From Candidatus Saccharibacteria bacterium UBA1944 (lineage in GTDB: Bacteria; Patescibacteriota; Saccharimonadia; Saccharimonadales; Saccharimonadaceae), in NCBI GenBank assembly GCA_002336935.1, contig DDEW01000008.1, positions 37,776 to 101,775 of the forward strand: DNA of 64,000 bases, given 5' to 3'. Both the position numbers and the translations under genes were made by a program. Of this stretch, positions 1 through 7,159 are shown piece after piece (positions within the stretch are counted from its first letter, which is position 1; every line of letters starts with the position of its first letter). The notes under the pieces are model-generated. The model searched no databases, was not told where the DNA came from, and was given only the letters and a program-made list of their open reading frames with translations.

Positions 1-1
1 T

Positions 2-427
2 ATGGCAAAACAAGTTATCGGTAACTTGAAACTCCGCATTCCTGCGGGCCGCGCCACTGCTGGGCCACCAGTAGGTAGCACGTTAGGTCAATGGGGGCTG
101 AATATGATGGATTTCATCAATCCATTCAACGAAGCCACCAAAGGCGACATGGGCAAAGATGTTATCGTTCACATTCAGGTGTTTGAGGACCGCACGTTCG
201 CATGGAAGAGCCTGGGCCAACCAGTCGATGACATGATTCGTGCTGCTATCGGTATTCAAAAAGGAAGTGCCAAGCCACACACCGACAAAGTTGGCAAAAT
301 TACACGTAAGCAACTTGAAGAAATTGCCGAAGCCAAGAAAGATCAGCTTAATGCTATTGATCTTGAGGGCGCTGTAAAAGTGATCGCCGGTACTGCTCGC
401 AGTATGGGCGTCGAAGTTGTTGACTAA
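2..427 (+). CDS. rplK: 50S ribosomal protein L11
   Basis: This is L11, which binds the GTPase centre of 23S rRNA at the base of the ribosomal stalk. The 141-residue length is normal for the family. The N-terminal segment carries the family pattern of a Pro-Ala-Gly loop followed by PPVG and LGQWG, and the C-terminal RNA-binding half ends in SMGVEVVD. The ATG lies at the window edge, so promoter and upstream neighbours (often nusG/secE) are not visible. A hairpin terminator follows, and L1 is about 6.7 kb away, so this is not the usual L11-L1 operon. Confidence 0.97.
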   Translation: MAKQVIGNLKLRIPAGRATAGPPVGSTLGQWGLNMMDFINPFNEATKGDMGKDVIVHIQVFEDRTFAWKSLGQPVDDMIRAAIGIQKGSAKPHTDKVGKITRKQLEEIAEAKKDQLNAIDLEGAVKVIAGTARSMGVEVVD

Positions 428-449
428 GAATAGTTGGCAAAAATCCACT

Positions 450-477
450 CACCACTCGTTGCAACGGGTGGTGTTTT
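450..477 (+). terminator. Intrinsic terminator after rplK
   Basis: CACCAC-t-CGTT pairs with AACG-g-GTGGTG across a 2-nt centre, and TTTT follows. It ends the rplK transcript before the next gene. Confidence 0.75.
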
Positions 478-531
478 GGTATTTTAAAGTGCTATAGTGA
501 TGACATAGCAACAAATGGCGGGGGAGCGGTA

Positions 532-2430
532 GTGAAAAAATCGTGGCAATCATTAACAAACACGGCAAAAATATTGTATGGATTTACGGCAGTAATAACA
601 CTGTATTTTGTCGTGCGCTATGCCTCTGGTGAAGCGCTGCAAGCTTTTGATGCAGCAGGCCATGTGGCTACACTTCGCAACATCGCCGCATCGTGGCCGG
701 CGCTCACCAGCTGGCAACCCGATCAGCTACTCGGACTTAACTACGGTGTGCTCTACCCACCGCTTTTGCATTGGGTGAGCGCTGGGTTCGGCAAACTCAT
801 TGGCGTAGAAGCGGCATTCACCACACTCCTGTGCCTTGCACTTATTGCACTCCCCGTGAGCCTTTGGTGGTATGGTACCACCCTACGTTTACATAAAGCC
901 TGGTTGCCGCTCTTTGTCCTCGCAGGGGTCATGCTTCTCAGCGCCACGCCAGATTTCTTTGGCGGCAACGTTACGGGGCTCTTCCGCTTAGGCCTCACCA
1001 CTAGTTTTATAGCGACCCCACTCGTTATCATTAGTTGGGCTATGACCGAAAAAGCACTTCGTGCTCATAGCAATAAATGGGCGGCAGGCTTAGCGCTGTT
1101 ACTCGGTGCTCTCGTATGGTCACACCTGGTGGGTGCGATTGTTGCCTTTACCTATACCTTTGTTGCGTTGATTTCAGCCATATATCGCCGTCAGCGCACG
1201 GCGACAGTGCGCATTGCCGTAAGTATAGCTGGGGCAATTGTTGTCAGCTTGCCATTCATCATTCCATTCCTGCAATCCTACGGCCGTACTATGGGCAGTA
1301 GCAGCGGTATCATATCGAGCCCTGTTATGACTATTCTGGCGGCAGGTATTGTAGCGCTCGCGGGGTACATCATTATACGGCGCAAATGGACAGTTGCCCT
1401 AACGCCAATTGCGGCTGCAGCGGTATTCATTGCCGTTGCGGCATTGGACGTACTGTGGGCACGCGCCAATGCAACCGGCTCTATGCTGTATGCAATGAAC
1501 GCGTACCGATTCCAAATATTTATGCTCCTTCTCACGCTCACGGCAACTGTGATTGTTGTATCACGTCTTCAGGTTGGTCGACAGGTTACGCGCGTAAAGC
1601 CACTGAGTATTGCGGTTGCGCTATGCCTAGGGCTAACACTACTGTTACTTGCGAAGAACCCTGCTGAAGATTCCGATACTACAGTGACCTACACGGCGGG
1701 CTCTGCAATGGCGGGACGATTCCTCGAAGGATTTTCGCGTAGCGACAGCGGGTACAAGCCCTACACAATGCAAACTGAGCTGCTGCGGCACAATCCAGAT
1801 GCTCAGTGGGCATATGGACTATTTATAGAGTCGGAGCCAAACGCTCTATTTATCAAATCGCTCAGTATGAGCCTTAACCCAAATCCTCGGCAAACCAAAG
1901 CACTATTTGAACCCGAAGAAGTCGTCGTCGATAAACAACGGCGCGAACAACTGCTTGACCTATTTGGTATTAGCCATGTCATTACACTCGACACCAATGC
2001 AAACAACAACATTGGTACATGGCAGCGCAACGGCCAAACCAAATACTATCACGACATTGCGCGTAAACAGCCAAACCTCGCCGAAGTACCAAGCCTCCCG
2101 TTGCAGCCTATTAGCGCAGATTGGGAACGCACTGTTCTATCGTGGTGGAAGAGTCCTGGTGCAGTGAATTACTTACCCTACAATGCCGCAGAAGGTGAGC
2201 TAGCCGGTTCAACCGATTCAACCAGTGTTGTCGTAAACCGCTGGGATAAACGAGGTATTGAGGTAACTATAGGTGGCAACGCCCCTCACTTAGTATTGGT
2301 AAAAGTACCCTACACGCCGCACTGGAGCATTACCGATGACGACGGCAACGACGTTCCGTATCGTCAAGCAGCGCCCAACCTTTTGTTGCTCTCGGGTAAC
2401 GGGCATATCACGTTACAGCCAGGCATCTAG
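532..2430 (+). CDS. Large polytopic membrane protein, GT-C / 6-pyruvoyl-tetrahydropterin-synthase-related type
   Basis: This 632-residue integral membrane protein starts with GTG, preceded by a GGGGGAG ribosome site. A first transmembrane helix is followed by an extracytoplasmic loop (FDAAGHVATL, a WPALTSW stretch, LNYGVLYPPLLHW). That layout is shared by GT-C-like proteins annotated as membrane-bound 6-pyruvoyl-tetrahydropterin synthase-related. About ten hydrophobic segments follow to roughly residue 370, and the last 250 residues are soluble and probably outside. A role in cell-surface glycan transfer is inferred; no substrate can be read. A possible -10 (TATAGT) lies at 492-497. Confidence 0.6.
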   Translation: MKKSWQSLTNTAKILYGFTAVITLYFVVRYASGEALQAFDAAGHVATLRNIAASWPALTSWQPDQLLGLNYGVLYPPLLHWVSAGFGKLIGVEAAFTTLLCLALIALPVSLWWYGTTLRLHKAWLPLFVLAGVMLLSATPDFFGGNVTGLFRLGLTTSFIATPLVIISWAMTEKALRAHSNKWAAGLALLLGALVWSHLVGAIVAFTYTFVALISAIYRRQRTATVRIAVSIAGAIVVSLPFIIPFLQSYGRTMGSSSGIISSPVMTILAAGIVALAGYIIIRRKWTVALTPIAAAAVFIAVAALDVLWARANATGSMLYAMNAYRFQIFMLLLTLTATVIVVSRLQVGRQVTRVKPLSIAVALCLGLTLLLLAKNPAEDSDTTVTYTAGSAMAGRFLEGFSRSDSGYKPYTMQTELLRHNPDAQWAYGLFIESEPNALFIKSLSMSLNPNPRQTKALFEPEEVVVDKQRREQLLDLFGISHVITLDTNANNNIGTWQRNGQTKYYHDIARKQPNLAEVPSLPLQPISADWERTVLSWWKSPGAVNYLPYNAAEGELAGSTDSTSVVVNRWDKRGIEVTIGGNAPHLVLVKVPYTPHWSITDDDGNDVPYRQAAPNLLLLSGNGHITLQPGI

Positions 2431-2462
2431 CCATACACACCCAATAGGCGTATATTTAGTGA

Positions 2463-2583
2463 CATGTCGGGGTGTGGCGCAGCTCGGTAGTGAGAACTGC
2501 CAGTGGCAGTTCGGAAACGGACTTTCCGATGAAAGCTATGCTTTCAATAGCGAAATCCGGGGGTCGCGGAACGTGACCGCACC
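2463..2583 (+). ncRNA. Possible structured RNA beginning with a duplicated tRNA-Pro 5' half
   Basis: Positions 2463-2490 copy the 28 nt that precede and form the 5' half of the tRNA-Pro gene 181 bp downstream. The sequence does not continue as a tRNA. It runs into consecutive hairpins: 2494-2512 (GAACTGCC/GGCAGTTC), 2512-2528 (CGGAAA/TTTCCG), 2530-2546 (TGAAAGC/GCTTTCA) and 2562-2578 (GGTCGCG/CGTGACC with one G-U). GGTGTGG at 2471-2477 can also pair with CCGCACC at 2577-2583, closing the whole RNA like an acceptor stem. A TATATT box at 2451-2456 could drive it. No protein frame is supported. Confidence 0.4.
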
Positions 2584-2609
2584 GCTCGCGTGCCGTACAG
2601 CAACAGCTT

Positions 2610-2638
2610 TTGAAAAATGTGATGACAGCGAGTATATT
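2610..2638 (+). promoter_or_regulatory. Sigma-70-type promoter for tRNA-Pro
   Basis: TTGAAA at 2610-2615 and TATATT at 2633-2638 are separated by exactly 17 bp. The tRNA begins 11 nt after the -10 box. Confidence 0.7.
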
Positions 2639-2648
2639 AGTAGCATGT

Positions 2649-2725
2649 CGGGGTGTGGCGCAGCTCGGTAGCGCGCACCGTTCGGGACGGTGAGGTCGTG
2701 CGTTCAAATCGCATCACCCCGACCA
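2649..2725 (+). tRNA. tRNA-Pro (anticodon CGG)
   Basis: This is a complete cloverleaf. Acceptor CGGGGTG pairs with CACCCCG, the D-arm contains GGTAG, the anticodon loop TTCGGGA sits in a CACCG/CGGTG stem, the T-loop is TTCAAAT, and ACCA is encoded. It resembles bacterial tRNA-Pro(CGG) throughout. Its own promoter lies upstream and a terminator downstream. Confidence 0.95.
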
Positions 2726-2746
2726 ATCGAAATAAGTATAAATATA

Positions 2747-2776
2747 CCCCAAGCTCTGGGAAGCTTGGGGTTTTGG
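2747..2776 (+). terminator. Terminator after tRNA-Pro, between convergent units
   Basis: CCCCAAGCT pairs with AGCTTGGGG across a 6-nt loop and is followed by TTTTGG. It separates tRNA-Pro from cdsA on the opposite strand and may work in both directions. Confidence 0.75.
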
Positions 2777-2778
2777 TT

Positions 2779-3465
2779 CTAGACAATACCGAGGCCGAGC
2801 AGCACGATGACAGCGAATCCGACAGTTGCGAACACTGCACAGATGCTGTCAAGACGATCCACCAGCCCACCGTGTGGACCGAGCAGGCTGCTTGTGTCTT
2901 TCACCCCTACGTCACGCTTGAGCCGGCTTTCGAAGAAGTCACCCCACACCGCGACGAGCGGAACGGCCATGAGCAGCAGAAGCACATACCACGTCATCCC
3001 GATTCCCAGCAGGACAACGACACTGCTCATGGCAAGCACACTGGCGGCAATGCCGCCAATGGCACCCTCCCATGTTTTGCTCGGCGAATACATCGAGAAG
3101 CGGTGCGTAGCGTAGCCGGGAACAGCCTTGGCAAGCCGTCCCACGACGAGGGCCATGACGTCAGTCGCCACCACACCCATCGCCAGAACGAGCGTCCATT
3201 GCCATGATTGGCCAAGCAGCATCATGACAACAGCGATGCCGCTGCTCACAATCAGCCACTGCGGCCACAGCCGCCAGCTTTTGCCACGACGAGCCATGCG
3301 TACCAGCTCGTAGCTTGCCAACAGCCACACGACGCCAAGTACTGGCGGGCGTACGGCTGGCACAGCAAATAGCAGCACGACCACCAGACCAAGAAGCACA
3401 CCGATGACGGTGCGCATGATGATGTCGTTGCCGAACCATCGCGTAAGCGTTTTCACCGCCACCAC
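2779..3465 (-). CDS. cdsA: Phosphatidate cytidylyltransferase (CDP-diacylglycerol synthase)
   Basis: CdsA makes CDP-diacylglycerol from CTP and phosphatidic acid in the membrane, the entry to phospholipid head-group synthesis. The C-terminal half carries the family signature: SRLKRDVGVKD, then LGPHGG and VDRLDS with the conserved Lys-Asp and Asp-Arg-Leu-Asp. The 228 residues comprise about six hydrophobic helices and are short for the family. Initiation is at one of several in-frame GTG codons; 3465 is the longest, and the GTG before AAA-ACG three codons later is equally possible. The SPSKTWEG segment is also typical of CdsA. Confidence 0.92.
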   Translation of the reverse strand: MVAVKTLTRWFGNDIIMRTVIGVLLGLVVVLLFAVPAVRPPVLGVVWLLASYELVRMARRGKSWRLWPQWLIVSSGIAVVMMLLGQSWQWTLVLAMGVVATDVMALVVGRLAKAVPGYATHRFSMYSPSKTWEGAIGGIAASVLAMSSVVVLLGIGMTWYVLLLLMAVPLVAVWGDFFESRLKRDVGVKDTSSLLGPHGGLVDRLDSICAVFATVGFAVIVLLGLGIV

Positions 3466-3555
3466 CTCACTAAATTGAAAAGAGCCTGCAGTGATAGTAG
3501 CAAACTAGTGGCAGAATGCGAACCATAAGCGGTGCTCATGGCGTACAATAAAACT

Positions 3556-4473
3556 ATGCGCATGACACCTCGTCGTTACCGCCACCATAGTCAATCAACG
3601 CAGCACTCGTGGCTTCGTCGCCGCGTACCGCTGGCTGTACTGCTTGTAGTGCTCCCACTTGCTACCTGGGGAATCATCGCCTACGCGCATGCTCAGCAGC
3701 AAAGTCAAGCGGCAAAAAGAGTTGCTGATCAAAAGATTGCTTTTGCGCGTATTGATGCGCAGGTAAAGGCCACACTACAAAAGCGCATCGATGACGCCCG
3801 AAAAGCCGAGGCAGAGGCAAGGGCGACAGCTGCCGAGGAAGCGTCAAGACGAGCTGCTATGACTAAGCCAAGTGTACCCCTAGCAAGTACTGCTGATGGC
3901 ACAAACTGCGGCGTAGACAGCCCCGGAGCAATACAGGTTGTCATTAATAAAAAACACTGTTTTTCACCCCTTGATTATGTACCAAGCGACTTAGTCAGCC
4001 TTGCCGACGTCACGCTACGCAGTGAAGCCGCTACCCAGTATGCTGCCATGCAAAATGCCGCTATTGCTGCCGGGCAAGGCTTCGCGGCAAGTAGCAGTTA
4101 CCGTTCCTACCAAACGCAAATTGCCACCTACAATTATTGGGTGAGTATCAGTGGCAGCGCCCAAGCAGATACCTATAGCGCTCGCCCAGGTTATAGTGAA
4201 CATCAGACTGGGCTCGTCGTCGATGTAAAAGCTGGTGGCTGTGCCCTCGACTGTTTTGGCGGGAGTACTCAGTATGGCTGGCTCCAGCAACATGCTCACG
4301 AATACGGTTTTATTGAACGGTACCCAGCCGGGCTCACGAGTATTACCGGCTACACACCTGAACCATGGCATTGGCGGTATGTCGGCACAGCAACGGCAAG
4401 CGATATGAAAATAAAGGGCATACAAACCCTAGAGCAATACTTCCGTATTGCCGGTGGTGACTACGCAGGGTAG
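3556..4473 (+). CDS. D-alanyl-D-alanine carboxypeptidase, VanY/M15 family, membrane-anchored
   Basis: This enzyme trims the terminal D-Ala of peptidoglycan stem peptides. Residues about 25-45 form a signal-anchor helix, followed by a charged, probably coiled Ala/Arg/Glu linker and then the M15 metallopeptidase domain. The zinc motif SEHQTGLVVDV (SxHxxGxxxD) and the later EPWHWRY histidine are both present. I chose ATG 3556 because TACAAT (3544-3549) ends 6 nt before it, the leaderless pattern seen across the window; in-frame starts at 3532 and 3538 lie upstream of or across that box. Confidence 0.88.
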   Translation: MRMTPRRYRHHSQSTQHSWLRRRVPLAVLLVVLPLATWGIIAYAHAQQQSQAAKRVADQKIAFARIDAQVKATLQKRIDDARKAEAEARATAAEEASRRAAMTKPSVPLASTADGTNCGVDSPGAIQVVINKKHCFSPLDYVPSDLVSLADVTLRSEAATQYAAMQNAAIAAGQGFAASSSYRSYQTQIATYNYWVSISGSAQADTYSARPGYSEHQTGLVVDVKAGGCALDCFGGSTQYGWLQQHAHEYGFIERYPAGLTSITGYTPEPWHWRYVGTATASDMKIKGIQTLEQYFRIAGGDYAG

Positions 4474-4474
4474 C

Positions 4475-4912
4475 TTACGGTTGGCGCCGATCAATCGTTA
4501 CAACTTCAGGACCGTCATGCAGGATAATTTTGCGAGACCCACACACCGTTGCCGTTACTACACGACCTAGTTTATCGGTAGCACGCATACGTAAGGGACC
4601 GGGGCAACCATCAATAATCTCATCAACTGTTTCATCGATTGTTCGCTGCTCCTTGCTGATCGCGGCCAGTCCACCATTCATCATGTCGAGCAAGTCGCCT
4701 CGGTGGTTATTCACTAAGCTTCTTGCTTCATCTATAGGAGCACCGGCACCTTTAGCAAGCTGCTCGGCGAGCGTTTCAAACACCTCGGGGTTAGTGCTTT
4801 TATCCATCAGTTCAATACTTACCGTATCAAGCATCTCGGCACGACTACGAACTAGTTTCACCGTAGGACAATTGGCACATGGGTGCGATTCAGATACTTC
4901 ATGAAGTGGCAT
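4475..4912 (-). CDS. Hypothetical protein with Cys-x-x-Cys N-terminus
   Basis: A 145-residue soluble protein that I do not recognise. The N-terminus has HPCANCPT, a possible metal or redox Cys pair, and further cysteines occur at CPGP and VCGS. A long helical middle (residues about 25-90) contains LAEQLAKGAG and EQRTIDETVDEI. The C-terminal 35 residues look like beta strands. It ends 1 nt from the convergent carboxypeptidase gene and is divergent from the 79-residue ORF at 5241. The TCTAG repeats upstream could regulate it. Confidence 0.6.
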   Translation of the reverse strand: MPLHEVSESHPCANCPTVKLVRSRAEMLDTVSIELMDKSTNPEVFETLAEQLAKGAGAPIDEARSLVNNHRGDLLDMMNGGLAAISKEQRTIDETVDEIIDGCPGPLRMRATDKLGRVVTATVCGSRKIILHDGPEVVTIDRRQP

Positions 4913-4936
4913 AATATGAATACTTTACAACTATTT

Positions 4937-5001
4937 TCTAGTTTTGTCTAGTTTTCACGACATTTTTACTATTTTTCACCACGTATTAATGATTTTTCTA
5001 G
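4937..5001. promoter_or_regulatory. Phased TCTAG repeats in a divergent intergenic region
   Basis: TCTAG occurs at 4937, 4947 and 4997. The spacings of 10 and 50 bp place all three on the same helix face. They lie between the divergent genes at 4912 and 5241, the expected place for an operator. The binding protein is unknown. Confidence 0.35.
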
Positions 5002-5028
5002 ACTTGACCGCCTATAGCTAGGCCGGAG

Positions 5029-5240
5029 TACAATAGATAGAGGTTATGGTTGTACTTGCATCTATATAGTGCATTTCCACAGCCAAACCATTGCGCACTT
5101 AGTTCGGCCTACAAGTGGCTGCACTATCAAATCACGACCTCTGGCATACGCTGTTCACTGCATGAAGTGGGGCAGGGCCGCGGCCAAAGTCGTTCATACT
5201 CCACCACTTATCGAAAACTAATTCCATAGGAGAGTATGCT
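5029..5240 (+). promoter_or_regulatory. Long structured 5' leader of the 79-residue ORF
   Basis: The 328-bp gap 4913-5240 holds no gene. TACAAT at 5029-5034, with a loose TTGACC 19 bp upstream, could start transcription about 200 nt before the ORF. The leader contains TAGTGCA (5067-5073) pairing with TGCACTA (5120-5126), CAGCCA (5080-5085) with TGGCTG (5116-5121), and AAGTGG with CCACTT further on. It ends in an AGGAGAG ribosome site. A cis-regulatory RNA is possible, but no known class was recognised. Confidence 0.4.
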
Positions 5241-5480
5241 ATGAACAAAACAATTAACAGTCCTGTTTCTATCACCGCAATTGGGTTCGGGCCAGGAATG
5301 GCCACCTATCCAAAGCGAATGGAGTGGCAAGGAAAAACCTTTTGTTTCATCGACAAAGGCATCCGCGCAACTGTTCGCCGCGGCGAGAGCATCATGAGCA
5401 CCGTTACGCTCAGTGATGGCAAGCAAAACTTTTGTTTGCGCGCCGATGGAACCATGTGGACACTCCTGAGTGTCTGCTAG
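5241..5480 (+). CDS. Small conserved-looking hypothetical protein
   Basis: A 79-residue soluble protein with no recognised domain. It has the mixed beta pattern of a small barrel (SPVSITAIGF, KTFCFIDKG, SIMSTVTLSDG, FCLRADGTMW) and three cysteines. The ATG is supported by AGGAGAG 8 nt upstream, one of the clearer Shine-Dalgarno sites here. It is the only gene of its unit, with a long leader before it and a terminator 30 nt after it. Confidence 0.6.
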   Translation: MNKTINSPVSITAIGFGPGMATYPKRMEWQGKTFCFIDKGIRATVRRGESIMSTVTLSDGKQNFCLRADGTMWTLLSVC

Positions 5481-5510
5481 TACCAAAGACCGCCTCAATA
5501 GGACGAAAAA

Positions 5511-5536
5511 GCCCCCGTGAAAACGGAGGCGTTTTT
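5511..5536 (+). terminator. Bidirectional terminator
   Basis: GCCcCCGT pairs with ACGGaGGC around a GAAA loop. A-rich sequence precedes it and GTTTTT follows, so it can serve both convergent genes. Confidence 0.75.
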
Positions 5537-5551
5537 CGTAAGATACGGTGG

Positions 5552-6247
5552 CTACTGCTTGTAAATAAAGCCGCCAAACGCACCAGGCTGAACGGTTCGC
5601 TCATTGTAGTTGCCGGCCTGGTAATTCCAGCCCATTTCTTGCACCACATAGCTACCATCAGTATTGACTTTGCTTACATAGGCAACGTGACCGTTACTCA
5701 CAGCGACAGCACCTTCTTGTGGCGCAGTCCCAGTTGCCTTGCCGTCAGCCTGTGCTGCAGTGATCCAATTATACCCAGCATTGCCATAAATCGGCACATC
5801 GGGACGCTTGGAATGCACGTAATCTGTACACCACATACCGTTGCCGACATAGTAGCTGTTCGAATTTACCGGGCTGCTCGAATAACTGCGTGTCGTGTAG
5901 GTTGTGGAAGTTTGAGCCACTACCTGCTGTGCCACTGCGGCACTGGCAGCATACTCGCTATAGCGATCTTTCAGTTGCTCATCATCCTTTGGAATACGCA
6001 GCTCATCGCCAGCATTAATGATGTCAGGATTAACGAGTGATTCATTTGCGTTAAATATTCGGACCCATGTCGTGCTATTCGCATCGGCAATAGCACTGAG
6101 GCTATCGCCCTCTTTAACGACAACCGTTTTTACCGCTTCTTTTTTACTACTAGTAGCAGGCGTGTCGGTAGCCGAAACGCTTTTCCCGCCCATCACGGCA
6201 ATAGCAAGAGCAATGCTCAGTGCCACCACTGATTTATTGAAACTCAT
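5552..6247 (-). CDS. Secreted peptidoglycan hydrolase, LysM + CHAP
   Basis: This 231-residue exported enzyme probably cleaves peptidoglycan cross-links or amide bonds. A signal peptide spans residues 1-27. A LysM glycan-binding module follows at about 43-91 (VKEGDSLSAIA ... INAGDELRIP), then a Ser/Thr-rich linker, then a CHAP cysteine-peptidase/amidase domain at about 130-231. The catalytic Cys is in GMWCTDYV and the His in NGHVAYV. It has an excellent AGGAGG site, a leader of about 100 nt and a near-consensus promoter. For an epibiotic cell it could act on its own wall or on a host wall. Confidence 0.9.
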   Translation of the reverse strand: MSFNKSVVALSIALAIAVMGGKSVSATDTPATSSKKEAVKTVVVKEGDSLSAIADANSTTWVRIFNANESLVNPDIINAGDELRIPKDDEQLKDRYSEYAASAAVAQQVVAQTSTTYTTRSYSSSPVNSNSYYVGNGMWCTDYVHSKRPDVPIYGNAGYNWITAAQADGKATGTAPQEGAVAVSNGHVAYVSKVNTDGSYVVQEMGWNYQAGNYNERTVQPGAFGGFIYKQ

Positions 6248-6351
6248 TTAATTTCCTCCTTAAACCCCCGCAGTTGGTTATCAATTAATAGCTATTTTGC
6301 GGGACGATTGTGCCTTCGATATGTCTCTCATTTTCAAAAAACACAAGTCTC

Positions 6352-6380
6352 ATCATATCGCCGCATAGTGGTTATGTCAA
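6352..6380 (-). promoter_or_regulatory. Strong promoter of the LysM-CHAP gene
   Basis: On the minus strand TTGACA (6375-6380) and TATGAT (6352-6357) are 17 bp apart. The leader of about 100 nt contains complementary CCCGCA and TGCGGG segments just before the ribosome site. Confidence 0.8.
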
Positions 6381-6455
6381 TCATTCGTACGCTACATGTG
6401 GCCATAAAACAGATACATTTTTCTAGTTGTAAGATTTGCAACGATAATAAAATAA

Positions 6456-6489
6456 GGTGCTATGTGCTGACGAGTCAACACATAGCACC
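6456..6489 (-). terminator. Terminator of the 6499-6978 gene
   Basis: A perfect 11-bp inverted repeat (GGTGCTATGTG/CACATAGCACC) with a 12-nt loop. Read on the minus strand it is followed by TTATTTTATT. Confidence 0.75.
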
Positions 6490-6498
6490 ATGGGGGTG

Positions 6499-6978
6499 TT
6501 ACTGCTTGCGTCGCATGACCTGCTGGTGCAGGATGTCGAAGACGGCATAGACAAGGCGAGCCTCGAGCGTATCGGGCTCGAAGACGAAGGGGATGGCACC
6601 CGGCTGCTCTAGCACGTCGATGCCAGTTGCCTGCAGCTGGTCAAGAGCCGATGGCTCGGTAAGCAGCACATCAGGTAGCTCCAGCGGCGCCATGTCCTGA
6701 CCTTCGTCATTGACGGCGATGATCGTGGAGTAGTTGGAGGCACAAACGACACGGCGTGCCTGCCACTCCGCGAACACGCATCGGTTGTCCAACTTGCGTC
6801 GCTGGTTGCTTGTGCGTGAACGAACGTAGTCCTGCACCATCACCATGAGCGCAAGTGAAGGGCGATCCGGCAAGAAGCCGAGATGGTTTGAAGCGATGTC
6901 TTGTTCCCAGAAATCACCGAGGCACACGCCAGGGTAAGTCTCAAGAAAATCCACCGCCCACACGTCGATGGTCGGCAC
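6499..6978 (-). CDS. Hypothetical protein, GC-rich codon use
   Basis: A 159-residue soluble protein with no domain I can name. It is rich in Leu, Asp and Glu and ends in a basic helix (LHQQVMRRKQ). Codons favour G/C at the third position (CTC, GTC, GAC, CTG), unlike the neighbours. It starts with GTG after AAGGAG, has its own promoter at 7025-7053 and its own terminator at 6456-6489. This self-contained arrangement recurs in other GC-rich genes of the window and suggests separate acquisition. Confidence 0.6.
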   Translation of the reverse strand: MPTIDVWAVDFLETYPGVCLGDFWEQDIASNHLGFLPDRPSLALMVMVQDYVRSRTSNQRRKLDNRCVFAEWQARRVVCASNYSTIIAVNDEGQDMAPLELPDVLLTEPSALDQLQATGIDVLEQPGAIPFVFEPDTLEARLVYAVFDILHQQVMRRKQ

Positions 6979-7024
6979 GTCTCACGCTCCTTATCATGTA
7001 GAAAGTACGAATAACACCACTAAT

Positions 7025-7053
7025 ATTATACCATTAATATAATCTATACGCAA
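7025..7053 (-). promoter_or_regulatory. Promoter of the 6499-6978 gene
   Basis: Minus-strand TTGCGT (7048-7053), 17 bp, TATAAT (7025-7030), followed by a leader of about 40 nt with AAGGAG. Confidence 0.65.
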
Positions 7054-7065
7054 CAACCGTACTAC

Positions 7066-7094
7066 TGGACAATGCCTGTTGTTTTTGCTATACT
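7066..7094 (+). promoter_or_regulatory. Promoter of rplA
   Basis: TGGACA (7066-7071), 17 bp, TATACT (7089-7094), with a TG dinucleotide one base before the -10 box (extended -10). The leader of about 60 nt contains a GGCGT/ACGCC hairpin, where L1 autoregulation might act. Confidence 0.7.
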
Positions 7095-7159
7095 TATTCG
7101 GAATATTACGTAAGGACGGGAGGCGTACACAAACGCCGTTACTACCGCAGGAGAACGAA

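Larger units (their letters stand above)
2463..2671 (+). repeat. Direct repeat of the tRNA-Pro 5' half (2463-2490 and 2644-2671)
   Basis: The two 28-nt copies are identical from the CATGTCGGGG start through the D-arm GCTCGGTAG. Similarity continues upstream through a TATATT -10 box, so promoter and 5' half appear to have been duplicated together. Only the second copy leads into a complete tRNA. Confidence 0.85.

Noticed and set aside
2463..2540. A second complete tRNA-Pro
   Set aside because: Only the 5' half is present; no anticodon loop with U33 and no T-arm follow, so it is reported as a structured RNA candidate instead.
2653..3207. Plus-strand open frame opposite cdsA
   Set aside because: Low-complexity His/Arg-rich translation antisense to a clear CDP-DAG synthase and starting inside tRNA-Pro.
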